Below, piece by piece: positions 7,957 to 16,394 of a DNA stretch of 19,888 nucleotides. The notes under the pieces were generated by a model. The model saw only the letters and a program-made list of their open reading frames with translations. It was not told where the DNA came from and made no database searches. The stretch comes from an uncultured Sphingomonadales bacterium (GTDB lineage: Bacteria; Pseudomonadota; Alphaproteobacteria; Sphingomonadales; Sphingomonadaceae). The position numbers and the translations under genes are program-made. Each line of letters begins with the position of its first letter. Position 1 is the stretch's first letter. The stretch covers positions 1 through 19,888 of the forward strand of contig CAIWFP010000077.1 of the NCBI GenBank assembly GCA_903911985.1. The letters run 5' to 3'.

Positions 7957-9308
7957 GAGACCTCCGGTCGCGCAGCGGGAATATGGCGCTGAAAATAGAT
8001 CGCCGCCGCGCCCAGCAGGGCCAGCCCGCCTATGCTGGTGACAAGGCTGGCATCAACCAGAAACCGGGCCCACGGCAGCTTCACCCCGTTCACACTGCGC
8101 AACACCAATAGCGCCACCGAGCCGAGATAGCCGCTGGAATCGGCGACATAGATCAGGAACCCCGCATTGCCCACGGATCCCCCGGCGGCAATCAGGCGGT
8201 CGAACAGCATCGCGTTATAGGGGGTATAGGCCAGATACAACCCGCCACCCAGCAGCACCATCCACACCACCGGCCCGATGGCATGCAGCATGAAAGCCAG
8301 CGAGGCCACACCGGTCACCGCCAGCCCCAGCCCCATCAGCGCCAGATACACCCCCAAGGCCCGCCGATTGTCGCGTAACAGGGTCAACACCGCCAGTACG
8401 CCCAGCACCACAATGGAAATCGGCAGTTCGGATACCGTGAAGACATCCGCCCGGCCGCCAAAGCCAACCTCGCTCCAAATTTCCGTTGCGAAATTATCGC
8501 GAAAATCGCGCAAGGCGGTCAGCGCCACATAGACCGCGACAAGGCTGAACAGCCCCGGCCCATAGTGCCGCAGCAGCGCGGCACGAGCGGCTGGCCCCAT
8601 CGGCTTGCGCTCCACCCGCTCGGCAATATCGGCGGCGCAGGGCGGCGGCAGAATGGCAAGCCCCAGAACACATATCGCCAGCAGTGGCATGAAAATCAGG
8701 CCCGTCACCGCCGGCATCCAGAACTGGTTGGCGATGTGGCTGAGCAGCACCGTCTCGCCCACCGATTTGACCACGCCCGAGGACAGGATGAAGCTGGCGC
8801 ACAGCATCGCCCCAATCAGATCCGACTGGCGCCGCCCCTCCACAAAGCCAAACACCATGCCCCACACCATGCCCAGCGCCAGCCCATCCAGAAACAGGCA
8901 GGCGATGTTCCAAGGTGCCGGGATCAGGCCAAAGCCCACAAGGGCGAGTTCCGCCGCACCAATTTGCGCCAGTATGCCCCAAATACGAAAGCGCGCGGGC
9001 AATTCGGCAATTACCTTCACGCCGATCAGCTTGGCGATGGCATAGCCAGCCACCTGCGCGATCACCAAGGCGATCTTGTAATCGACAAACCCAAAGATTC
9101 CCGCCGGCGCCACACCCGCAAAACTGGCCACGGCAAATGGCTTGCGAAAGGCATACATGGCAAAATAGGTGCCAAAGGCCATCAGCCCGGCGTAGATCGC
9201 GAATATCGGCTCCGGAGCCGCTGCCAGCCAGCGCCGGGGCGCATCCAGCGGTGATGGCGCCGACAACGCGCCGGCGCCTTCCAGCGGAAAGGTGGCGACA
9301 GCGTTCAT
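7953..9308 (-). CDS. DUF5690-type MFS membrane carrier, candidate phosphonate importer
   Basis: A 451-residue polytopic inner-membrane protein with roughly 12 hydrophobic segments. The motif MYAFRKPF (51-58) in the first helix and the later GMVWGMVFGFVEGRR segment match what I recall of the DUF5690 family, a branch of the major facilitator fold related in style to sugar-phosphate/anion carriers. Start and stop overlap PhnX and the HD gene by 4 bases each (ATGA), so it is an integral member of the phosphonate operon. No ABC-type PhnCDE transporter genes are present here. The natural inference is that this carrier brings the phosphonate, or exports a product, across the inner membrane. No transport data are implied by the sequence itself. 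Confidence 0.85.
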   Translation of the reverse strand: MNAVATFPLEGAGALSAPSPLDAPRRWLAAAPEPIFAIYAGLMAFGTYFAMYAFRKPFAVASFAGVAPAGIFGFVDYKIALVIAQVAGYAIAKLIGVKVIAELPARFRIWGILAQIGAAELALVGFGLIPAPWNIACLFLDGLALGMVWGMVFGFVEGRRQSDLIGAMLCASFILSSGVVKSVGETVLLSHIANQFWMPAVTGLIFMPLLAICVLGLAILPPPCAADIAERVERKPMGPAARAALLRHYGPGLFSLVAVYVALTALRDFRDNFATEIWSEVGFGGRADVFTVSELPISIVVLGVLAVLTLLRDNRRALGVYLALMGLGLAVTGVASLAFMLHAIGPVVWMVLLGGGLYLAYTPYNAMLFDRLIAAGGSVGNAGFLIYVADSSGYLGSVALLVLRSVNGVKLPWARFLVDASLVTSIGGLALLGAAAIYFQRHIPAARPEVS

Positions 9309-10102
9309 GCCGCGGCGATGCGGCGGGCGATCTCGTGGATCACCGGCAGCAGTTCCGAGATATCCTCGATGATGAAATCGGCTCCCGCCGCCTTCAGCGT
9401 GTCGCTGGCGCGGGCGACCAGCCGGGCGCGCTCGTCCTCTGGCAGAGCGTTATAGGTGGCGGCATCCAGCCCCACCTCATTGCCGGAAGCGGCGATGCCC
9501 ACCGTCCAGCAGCCAGCCTCCTTGCCCTCGGTGATGCCCACCGGCGCATCGTCCACCTTCACGCAGGTGCGGGCGGGCCAGGCATCCATCTCGATCAGCG
9601 CGGCCCAGGTCATCAGGGGCGATGGGCGGCCGCTGGGGGTATCGCCAGCGCAAATCACCACGTCGGGGGCATAGCCCTGCTCCTCGGCGGCGACCTCGAT
9701 GCGGGCCATCATCGCGGGGGTATAGCCGGTGCCGGAACCGATGCGAACGCCCAGGGCGCGCAGGGCGGCCACGGTTTCGGCGGCACCGGGGATGAGCTTG
9801 GCGGCGCGGGCAGCGGCCTCAACCATCGCCGGCTCCAGCTTGGCGTAGATCCGCTCGATGTCGTCCTCATTCGCCGCCTGCCCCTTGGCCGCCAGCCAGC
9901 GTGCGGCCACACCCGGCTCGGCCAGAATGGCGCGCAGATGGTCCAGCTTGGCGCGGCCCATATCGGCGCGGGCCTCGGCGGCGGTGAGCTTCAGCCCCTC
10001 GGCGGCGAATACGGCGACCAGCGCCTCCACCGGCGCCATGCAGCCAAAATCGATGACGGTGCCGGCCCAGTCGAGCACCACCGCTTTTACCGGAAAGCTC
10101 AT
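9305..10102 (-). CDS. phnX: Phosphonoacetaldehyde hydrolase (phosphonatase)
   Basis: Cytosolic HAD-superfamily enzyme that cleaves phosphonoacetaldehyde to acetaldehyde and phosphate. The 265-residue product has the full set of landmarks: nucleophile D11 in VVLDWAGTVIDFG, the Schiff-base lysine K52 in the cap motif MGRAKLDHLRA (48-58), the SGTGYT motif (123-128), R159 in SGRPSP, and the acidic metal pair D184-D185 in VKVDDAPVGITEG. Length is normal for PhnX. The conserved lysine separates true PhnX from the PhnX-like hydrolases that often travel with the FAD enzyme. Its ATG overlaps the FAD gene stop by 4 bases, and its own stop overlaps the carrier start. There is no PhnW transaminase next to it, so its aldehyde is probably made by the FAD oxidoreductase. 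Confidence 0.96.
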   Translation of the reverse strand: MSFPVKAVVLDWAGTVIDFGCMAPVEALVAVFAAEGLKLTAAEARADMGRAKLDHLRAILAEPGVAARWLAAKGQAANEDDIERIYAKLEPAMVEAAARAAKLIPGAAETVAALRALGVRIGSGTGYTPAMMARIEVAAEEQGYAPDVVICAGDTPSGRPSPLMTWAALIEMDAWPARTCVKVDDAPVGITEGKEAGCWTVGIAASGNEVGLDAATYNALPEDERARLVARASDTLKAAGADFIIEDISELLPVIHEIARRIAAA

Positions 10103-11253
10103 GCATCTTCTCCCAAGGTGAGGTTGAACAGATCGCCGATCACCCGCTCGGCCAGCGCCATGCCGGTGGAGGCGCCGGTGCCGCTGGTGACGATCACCAG
10201 CCGCACGCCGGGTTCAGGGGTGTCGACGAGATAGGTGCGGTCATCCGAAACGGCGTAAACACCCGTCCAACGCTCCAGCACCGGCGGCGGCGCCTGCCCT
10301 GTGGCGCGGGCGTATTCGTCAAGGATATCCTCCTCGGCGCTGGCCGGGGCAAAGGGGCCGGGCAGATGGTCGTAATGGTGGCTATCGCCCACCACGAGGG
10401 ACCCATCGGCGCTTTGCGTAACGATGAGGTGCACGCCATTATCGAAGTGGCGGGGCTGTTCGGCCCGCAATTTGGCCTCCAGCGCCCGGGCCTGTGGCAG
10501 GGCCCCATAGCCGCGATAGCGCACCAGCCCGAGGTCACTCATCAAGGCCCCCGGCAGGCGCCAGCCCGGATCGCCCAGCCGCAGCATGGAGAGGCGGCAA
10601 CGGCGCAAGCCAAAACCGGCGCCAAAACCGGCAATGGCCTCGGGATACAGCGTAACGAAATCATCCCCCGGGCACACCACCACGGCGCCCGCCTCCACCA
10701 CCCCGCGCGAGGTGGCAAGGCGCGGCGGCGTGGCGGAAAAGCACACCGTCTCGGACAGGATGGTCACGCCCATCACCTCCACCAGCCAACGGGTGAGCAG
10801 CGGAATGACATCACGCGATTCAAGGCGGATCTCGTGGGGAGAATGGAGCGCACCCAGCAGATCCGGCCCACCGAGGCCATTGGCCAGCCCGCGAAATTCC
10901 GCAGGCGCCAGCAGGCGGCAGCCCTCGCCCATCTCGGTGGCAAGGAAAGCCTCGATCACCGCAATCGCCTCGCTCGAGCGGGCAGTGAGATACATGCCGC
11001 GATGTTCCACCGGCAGGCCGGCCCTTGCTGCAATATCCGCCCAGATGTCGCGGGTGCGGCGGGCGAGGCGCCAGCTGTCGCCGCGCTCCTGCCCGGTGAC
11101 GGTGATAAATCCGAAATTGCGGATGGAGGCGCCATTGGCCCGAACGTCGCGCTCGATCAGCACCACGCGCTTGCCGGCCTTTGCCGCCACATAGGCATGG
11201 GCCAGGCCGATCACCCCGCCACCCACCACCGCCAGATCGTATACTTGCGCCAT
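10099..11253 (-). CDS. FAD-dependent aminophosphonate oxidoreductase (TIGR03364-like)
   Basis: A 384-residue DAO-fold flavoprotein. The Rossmann motif VVGGGVIGLAHAYVAAKAGK (first 20 of residues 9-34, ending in E) binds FAD. GASIRNFGFITVTGQE (41-56) is the family hallmark of the phosphonate-associated clade, and a second nucleotide-contact region lies near the C-terminus (VTSGTGASTGMALAERVIGD). Family knowledge: members sit beside phosphonatases and are thought to oxidise an aminophosphonate, releasing the amine and giving phosphonoacetaldehyde. I recall work pointing to N-methylated 2-aminoethylphosphonate as a preferred substrate for some relatives, not verified here. It starts 21 bases after the sulfotransferase stop with GGGAGA upstream, and overlaps phnX by ATGA. 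With no PhnW in the window, it probably feeds PhnX directly. Confidence 0.9.
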   Translation of the reverse strand: MAQVYDLAVVGGGVIGLAHAYVAAKAGKRVVLIERDVRANGASIRNFGFITVTGQERGDSWRLARRTRDIWADIAARAGLPVEHRGMYLTARSSEAIAVIEAFLATEMGEGCRLLAPAEFRGLANGLGGPDLLGALHSPHEIRLESRDVIPLLTRWLVEVMGVTILSETVCFSATPPRLATSRGVVEAGAVVVCPGDDFVTLYPEAIAGFGAGFGLRRCRLSMLRLGDPGWRLPGALMSDLGLVRYRGYGALPQARALEAKLRAEQPRHFDNGVHLIVTQSADGSLVVGDSHHYDHLPGPFAPASAEEDILDEYARATGQAPPPVLERWTGVYAVSDDRTYLVDTPEPGVRLVIVTSGTGASTGMALAERVIGDLFNLTLGEDA

Positions 11254-11274
11254 TCTCGTCGCTCTCCCGTAAAG

Positions 11275-13362
11275 TCAGTCGCGCCAGCGGGTCAGCGCAT
11301 CGCCCAGCGCCGCCTTCAGCGGCTCCAGCCAAGGTTCAAAATTGCGCCATTGGTCCATGCCGTCACGGTTGACCGGGCGGCGCACCTGCTCGGAACTGGG
11401 GGTCCGCACCGCGCGGCGTGTTTCATGGAAGGCCAGGCAGGCCGGATCGAACGGCAGCCCGCAGAAGGCCAGCAGACGGCGCACCTGCCCGTCCAGATCC
11501 TCGATCACATCCTCGTTGATGACCCGCAGGACAGCGCCGGGAAGCGCCGCATCCCAATGGCGCATCACCTCGAGATAGGTGCGGTAATAGCGGGCGATGT
11601 CCTCTGCCGAATAGGTGAACTCCTGCCCCGTGGCGAACAGCTGCTTCAGGTTGGAAAAGCAGCAGGCCATCGGCTCGCGGCGGGCATCGATGATTTTGGC
11701 GTTCGGCAGGATCAGGTGGATCAGCCCGATGTGGCGAAAGTTGTTAGGCATCTTGTCGATGAAGAAGGGTCGCCCCTCGGCGCGATGGGCGGCGGTGTCG
11801 GCCAGAAAGCGTTCACCAAGGGCACGGGCATCGTCGGCCAAGAGATCGGCCAGCGCGGTGGGATAGCGAGGGTTGTCGTAATCAGGGTCGCGTCCGTGCA
11901 TCTCCAGCGCGTATCGCTGGATGTCGGGCAATTCCTGCGTGCCTTCCACCTGAGGATGGCTGGCAAGGATCTGCTCGATCAGGGTGGAGCCGGCGCGCGG
12001 CAGGCCGAGGATAAAGATGGGATCGAGCGCCGGCGCCCCCCACCCCGCCCGCGCGGCGAAGAAGGCCGGGGTGCACACGCGTTTTTGCTCGGCGGTATTG
12101 GTCTCGAAAATCTCCGCACGATAGCGGCTGGCGGCCCGCTGTGTGGCATTGCCGCGCGCGTAATATTGCCAGGATTCGGCGTAATCGCCGCGATCCTCCT
12201 GCGCCTTGGCGAGGGCAAAGGCCAGATGCACCTTGTCCGGCCCCTGCGTTGCCGCATCTTGCTCGGCGGCGCGCATGGTGGCGATTTCAGCGGTGGCGAA
12301 GCGATAGGTTTTGAGATTGGCCAGGCTCCACCACGCATCGCCGAAAGCGGGGCGCAGGCGGGCTGCCTCGCGATAGGCCGCAATTGCCGGATCGAGATCG
12401 CCCACGGTTTTCAGCGCATGGCCCAGCCACAGCTGCAAATCGGCCCGCATGGCCCGCAAGCCCTGCGGATCAACCCCGACAGGCGCCCGTTGCGGCAAGG
12501 CGGCCAGCATCGCGCGATACAGCGCAATCGCCTCGTCCTGCCGGCCAAGGCCAACCGCGATGCTGGCGGCGAGCAGGCGATAGTCGTGATTTTCAGGATC
12601 AGCGGCCAGCAGCGGCGCCAGCGCGGCCTGCGCCTGCCCGTGCTTGTGGCGATGCACCAGCGTCTGGGCATAATCCAGCCGGGCCGCCCGGTGGTCGGGC
12701 AACATCGCCAGCACCGCCTCCAGCAATAGCTCGGCATCGTCATAGACCTTCCGGGCCATGCCGATTTTCGCCAGCAGACGCATCGCCTCGGGATGATCGC
12801 CAAAGGACAGCAGGAAGGCGCGGATGATCGTTTCCGCCGCCCCCAGATCGCCATCCGAAAAGAGCGCGGTGGCGCTCACCACCTCGGGCGGCAGCGCGGC
12901 CACAGTGGCGGTGTGCGCAGCGGCAGTGGCCGCACTCTGCGCATCGCCGGAAATGCGATAGACCCCTTCCAGCATCCGCCACGCCAGCGGCAGGGCGGGG
13001 TTGATTTGCACCGCGCGCAGCAGCGCATCTATGGCGGCAGGGGCGTCCTTGCGGGCGATATGACACAGGCCGCGCTCCTGATGCATCAGGCTGAATTGGG
13101 GCTGCAGCGCCGCCAACTTGCCCAGCGCATCCAGCGCCTCGGCTATGCGGCTCAGGTGGCGCAGCGCGCTCGCCTCGATCAGCAGCAGGTCGCGGTTTTC
13201 AGGATATTCGGCCAGCAAGGCACGGGCCGCAGGCAGCGCCTCGCCATGGCGTCCGCCCGCCTGCGCTTGCCGCAGGGCGCGCACCTGTCCCTCCAGCGGC
13301 GACGTCTCCTGCGAAGCAAGGGCGTCAGATGAGGGCGGGGCAAGCGTTGCGGTATTGGTCAT
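11275..13362 (-). CDS. Tetratricopeptide-repeat sulfotransferase
   Basis: A 695-residue protein. The N-terminal half (about 25-400) is a series of TPR helices (for example residues 77-140). The C-terminal half is a PAPS-dependent sulfotransferase. Near residues 448-465 lies the 5'-phosphosulfate loop PIFILGLPRAGSTLIEQILA. Near 532-575 are FIDKMPNNFRHIG and the 3'-phosphate region DARREPMACCFSNLKQLF. It would transfer sulfate from PAPS to an acceptor that cannot be predicted. In sphingomonads such genes commonly follow TonB receptor genes. The start is taken as ATG 13362 (MTNTATLAPP) because the upstream ATG at 13419 lies inside an intergenic hairpin. It sits between the receptor and the phosphonate enzymes on one strand, with 148 bases upstream and 21 downstream. 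Why a sulfotransferase belongs in this operon is unclear. Confidence 0.9.
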   Translation of the reverse strand: MTNTATLAPPSSDALASQETSPLEGQVRALRQAQAGGRHGEALPAARALLAEYPENRDLLLIEASALRHLSRIAEALDALGKLAALQPQFSLMHQERGLCHIARKDAPAAIDALLRAVQINPALPLAWRMLEGVYRISGDAQSAATAAAHTATVAALPPEVVSATALFSDGDLGAAETIIRAFLLSFGDHPEAMRLLAKIGMARKVYDDAELLLEAVLAMLPDHRAARLDYAQTLVHRHKHGQAQAALAPLLAADPENHDYRLLAASIAVGLGRQDEAIALYRAMLAALPQRAPVGVDPQGLRAMRADLQLWLGHALKTVGDLDPAIAAYREAARLRPAFGDAWWSLANLKTYRFATAEIATMRAAEQDAATQGPDKVHLAFALAKAQEDRGDYAESWQYYARGNATQRAASRYRAEIFETNTAEQKRVCTPAFFAARAGWGAPALDPIFILGLPRAGSTLIEQILASHPQVEGTQELPDIQRYALEMHGRDPDYDNPRYPTALADLLADDARALGERFLADTAAHRAEGRPFFIDKMPNNFRHIGLIHLILPNAKIIDARREPMACCFSNLKQLFATGQEFTYSAEDIARYYRTYLEVMRHWDAALPGAVLRVINEDVIEDLDGQVRRLLAFCGLPFDPACLAFHETRRAVRTPSSEQVRRPVNRDGMDQWRNFEPWLEPLKAALGDALTRWRD

Positions 13363-13394
13363 AGTGATTTGATTCCGGTGGATCAGGAAAGTCA

Positions 13395-13417
13395 GGGCGG
13401 CACACTGGGTGCCGCCC
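13395..13417 (-). other. Strong intercistronic hairpin between receptor and sulfotransferase
   Basis: A perfect 9-bp inverted repeat, GGGCGGCAC and GTGCCGCCC, with a 5-base loop lies 94 bases after the receptor stop and 33 bases before the sulfotransferase ATG. On the minus strand it is followed by TGACTTTCC rather than a true T-run. It could be a partial terminator or an RNA-stabilising hairpin that sets different levels for the receptor and the downstream enzymes. Confidence 0.6.
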
Positions 13418-13510
13418 ATGACAATTTAACGATCCTTGATCCCGGCCAGTCCAAGATCCGGTAGCGGAGCGCGAACCGGCGAATGCCGACCAGCGCCCCG
13501 CCCGGCCTAC

Positions 13511-16234
13511 TCAGAAGCTGGCGCCGATCTTCACCCCAAAGGTGCGCGGACGCACCGGAACCTCGGCCTTGATGAACTGCGGCGAGGAGGTGAAGGTGGA
13601 GGCGTTGCTATCGGTCAGGTTCTTCACAAAGACCGAGGCCATCCAACGATCCTTGGCGAAGCCCAGCGACGCATCCATCAGGGCATAGCCCGGCTGGCGA
13701 TAGCGATACTGGGTGGTGCCAAACACACCCGAAACCGCATCGCCCGAAGGATAGGTGTTGGGCTGGGAATACATCGCGCCGGTATAGTTGGCCGCCAGGG
13801 TGGAGAACCACTTCAGGCCATGCATTTCCCAATCATAGCGCAGACGGATGTCTGCCTGCAGCGACGGGGTGAACGGCGTGACACCGCCAGCCGTGCCGAA
13901 GGGGTTCGCCACGGCGATGAGGTTGCCCGACTTGTAGTAGCCGGTCACGCAGTTGGGCGCACTGGCGCTATAGCCCACGGCATCCGGGTTGTTGATGGGG
14001 AAGCAGGGCGAGTTGCTCTGCTTGTTGTCGTTATAGGTCATCGCGCCCTGAATGGTCAGCTGGCTGGTGGGCCGCGCCACCACCTGCGCCTCGATACCCT
14101 TGACGTGATACGACGGCCCATTGGTGACGAAGCTGGTGTTACCAAAGCCTGCCGCCGGGTTATAGAAGCCGATCTGGGTGCCCGACCAGATCATGTAATA
14201 GGCAGACAGGTTCAGCTGGACCTTGTGATCGAGCAGGTCGGTCTTCAGACCCAGCTCCCAGTTGGTCAGCGAATCGGGCGCATACTGCTTCGGGCGGAAA
14301 TACTGGCCGGTGCCATTCACGTCAGGCAGAATGTAGTAGCCGCGGCGGTTGAAGCCACCGGGGCGGAAGCCCTGCGAAAACAGACCATAGATGATGGTGT
14401 GATCTTCCGGCTTCCAGGTGATCACCGCGCGGCTCTTGAAACCGTGATAGGTGACATGGTCGTTGTCGGCATCGATATTGTGGTTACCGCCACCGGCCAC
14501 CGCGCAAACCGTCACATTATAGCAGTTACCGGCATAGGTCTGATACTGGCCACCAACCTCATATTCGGAATAGTGGTAGTAGCGGGTGCCGGCGGTCAGC
14601 GTCAGCTTCGAGGTGACGTCGAAATCGACCGAACCAAAAGCGGCAGCCTGCGTATAGCCGCGCTGCGTGTCCTCACCAAAGGCGGTGTTATCGCCCTTCA
14701 GCCCGGGATCATTGGCGGTGGTGCCGGGGATGGTCTGCACCACGCCGGAGCAGGCCACGTTCTGATCGATCAGCGCGGTGGTGCAGGTGGGGATGGTCTT
14801 GTAGTTGAAGTCCATGATGTCGTTGATCTTGAACTTCTCCCAGAAGGCGCCGGCGATCACGCGGATGCGCTTGTCTTCCGGCGTGGAGAGACGCAGCTCG
14901 TGGCTCTGGTGGGTGTTGCGCACTGAATCGTGCCAATAGCCGACCGGCGAGTTGCAATGTGCCGGGCCTGTGCCCCAGTAGGGACCAGCCAGGCCGGTGC
15001 ACTGGTAATAGGCACCCGCCGCGGTGCGCGAGTAGTTGGTATAGTCCTGCTGATCCTCGATATGACGGGTCATGTAGGAGCCGGTATAAACCGCCTTGAT
15101 GTCGCCGATCTTGCCGTTCAGCGTCCAGGCGGTGTTCCAGTAGCGATCCTTGTTATAGCTGGGGGCAAAGATCGTCGTCTGCAGCTTGCCCAGCGGCTGG
15201 AAATCGAGGCCAACCGGCTCCTGCGCGGAAGACCCCTGCGCATCCATATCCTGGATCGATTCGGAGATCAGCAGGTTCCAGTCTGCGTTGATGTCCCACT
15301 TGGCCGCCAGACGGATGCCCTGATAGGTGACCGGGTTGATGTCTTTCCCGGCGATGGCATTGTTGTTGTACTGCCCGCCATTCGATTGCTGCGAGGCCGG
15401 CAGAGCGCAACCATGCACCGGCGGCAAGCCATCGGGGCACAGGCCGCCAACCGTCGGCACGTTCCAGTAGCTGTTGCCACCATCCAGGTTCGAACGATGG
15501 AAGGACGAGGCGACGTTGTCGATGTAGCCGCCCTGACGCTCGTTATAGACTACCACGCGCAGGCCCAGCTTGTCCTGAATGACCGGAATATTCAGCATGG
15601 CGTTGAACGAGGAATTGTTCGCGCCGTGGCTGGTGCCGCCATAGCTGCCCTCAACCTTGCCGTCCCACTTGGAGACATTGGGCTTGTTGGTGATGTAGCG
15701 CACCGCGCCTGCCTCGGCGCCGCCGCCGAACAGCGTGCCCTGCGGGCCTTCCAGCACTTCCACGCGCGCCATGTCGACCATGTAAACATCGGCGTTGCGG
15801 GCGGGGAACTGCATCGACTGGTCATCGAGATACAGCGCCACGTTGGGGAACGGGGCGATGGAAGCCGACGACTGGTTGCCGACGAAACCGGCGGAAAGGC
15901 CACGCATGAAGATGGCGCCGGCGCCCGGGCCGTTGCTGCCATAGGTAATGTTGGGCGTGTATTTCAGCAGATCGTCGAAGGTGACGACGTTGAACTGCGA
16001 CAGCGTCTCGCCCGACAGCGCCTGCAGCGTCATCGGCACCGACTGGATCGACTGGTCACGGCGCTGGGCGGTGACGATGATATCGGAAGTGGCGGTCTCG
16101 CTCACCGCATCGGCAGCGGCGGCATCTGCGGCGAAGGCATGGCCCCCAGCCAGCACAGCGGCAACCGCGGCAGAGAGCATAAAGGTGGATTTGATTGCGG
16201 CACGACCTTTGATCGAAGCGTGATTGGCGTTCAT
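13511..16234 (-). CDS. TonB-dependent receptor with five paired cysteines, phosphonate cluster
   Basis: A 907-residue outer-membrane receptor. The signal peptide is residues 1-35 (core STFMLSAAVAAVLAGGHAFA), the TonB box SDIIVTAQRRD lies at 50-60, and the plug includes AIFMRGLSAG (107-116) and the VEVLEGPQGTLFGGGAEAGA segment (158-177) seen across TonB receptors. The barrel ends in GVKIGASF. The start is ATG 16234 (MNANHASIKG), with GGGGG upstream; the longer open frame back to 16354 crosses the promoter. It has exactly ten cysteines in five close pairs: 266/276, 412/427, 484/495, 571/577 and 744/762. All fall in probable surface loops. As first gene of the phosphonate operon, divergent from its LysR regulator, it is the candidate outer-membrane gate for the phosphonate or its ester. 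A metal-chelate ligand cannot be excluded. Confidence 0.92.
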   Translation of the reverse strand: MNANHASIKGRAAIKSTFMLSAAVAAVLAGGHAFAADAAAADAVSETATSDIIVTAQRRDQSIQSVPMTLQALSGETLSQFNVVTFDDLLKYTPNITYGSNGPGAGAIFMRGLSAGFVGNQSSASIAPFPNVALYLDDQSMQFPARNADVYMVDMARVEVLEGPQGTLFGGGAEAGAVRYITNKPNVSKWDGKVEGSYGGTSHGANNSSFNAMLNIPVIQDKLGLRVVVYNERQGGYIDNVASSFHRSNLDGGNSYWNVPTVGGLCPDGLPPVHGCALPASQQSNGGQYNNNAIAGKDINPVTYQGIRLAAKWDINADWNLLISESIQDMDAQGSSAQEPVGLDFQPLGKLQTTIFAPSYNKDRYWNTAWTLNGKIGDIKAVYTGSYMTRHIEDQQDYTNYSRTAAGAYYQCTGLAGPYWGTGPAHCNSPVGYWHDSVRNTHQSHELRLSTPEDKRIRVIAGAFWEKFKINDIMDFNYKTIPTCTTALIDQNVACSGVVQTIPGTTANDPGLKGDNTAFGEDTQRGYTQAAAFGSVDFDVTSKLTLTAGTRYYHYSEYEVGGQYQTYAGNCYNVTVCAVAGGGNHNIDADNDHVTYHGFKSRAVITWKPEDHTIIYGLFSQGFRPGGFNRRGYYILPDVNGTGQYFRPKQYAPDSLTNWELGLKTDLLDHKVQLNLSAYYMIWSGTQIGFYNPAAGFGNTSFVTNGPSYHVKGIEAQVVARPTSQLTIQGAMTYNDNKQSNSPCFPINNPDAVGYSASAPNCVTGYYKSGNLIAVANPFGTAGGVTPFTPSLQADIRLRYDWEMHGLKWFSTLAANYTGAMYSQPNTYPSGDAVSGVFGTTQYRYRQPGYALMDASLGFAKDRWMASVFVKNLTDSNASTFTSSPQFIKAEVPVRPRTFGVKIGASF

Positions 16235-16339
16235 CGGAGCCCCCAAAGCCTGAAATGGCAAAACTGGATTGTGGCGCATGCCAGCAAACCCCCTGCCCGA
16301 ACGGCAGCGGTCGCGGATGCGCGGCGCCGCTCTGTCAAA

Positions 16340-16352
16340 GTTGCAGTGCAAC
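16340..16352. promoter_or_regulatory. Palindrome GTTGCAGTGCAAC
   Basis: A perfect 13-bp dyad (GTTGCA-G-TGCAAC), 41 bases centre-to-centre from the T-N11-A box. It would overlap the transcription start if the operon uses the nearby TATATT as its -10. Possible second regulator site; function inferred from position and symmetry only. Confidence 0.35.
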
Positions 16353-16379
16353 ATCCAATATATATGGACAACATCGCCG

Positions 16380-16394
16380 ATAGATAAAATCTAT
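16380..16394. promoter_or_regulatory. Candidate LysR-type operator (T-N11-A)
   Basis: ATAGAT-AAA-ATCTAT is a perfect 15-base dyad containing T-N11-A at 16381-16393, the consensus core bound by LysR-type regulators. It sits between the divergent regulator and the operon it probably controls, about 30-44 bases upstream of a plausible operon start point. It is the best candidate for the binding site of the adjacent regulator. Confidence 0.6.

Noticed and set aside
10366..12729. 787-codon open frame on the plus strand
   Set aside because: Antisense to the FAD oxidoreductase and sulfotransferase, both strongly supported by motifs. The translation is rich in His, Gln, Arg and Gly with no domain: a shadow of GC-rich codon bias.
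13436..16387. Two long plus-strand frames (496 and 485 codons) opposite the third receptor
   Set aside because: Both mirror the receptor reading frame, lack credible starts or domains, and would overlap the operon promoter.
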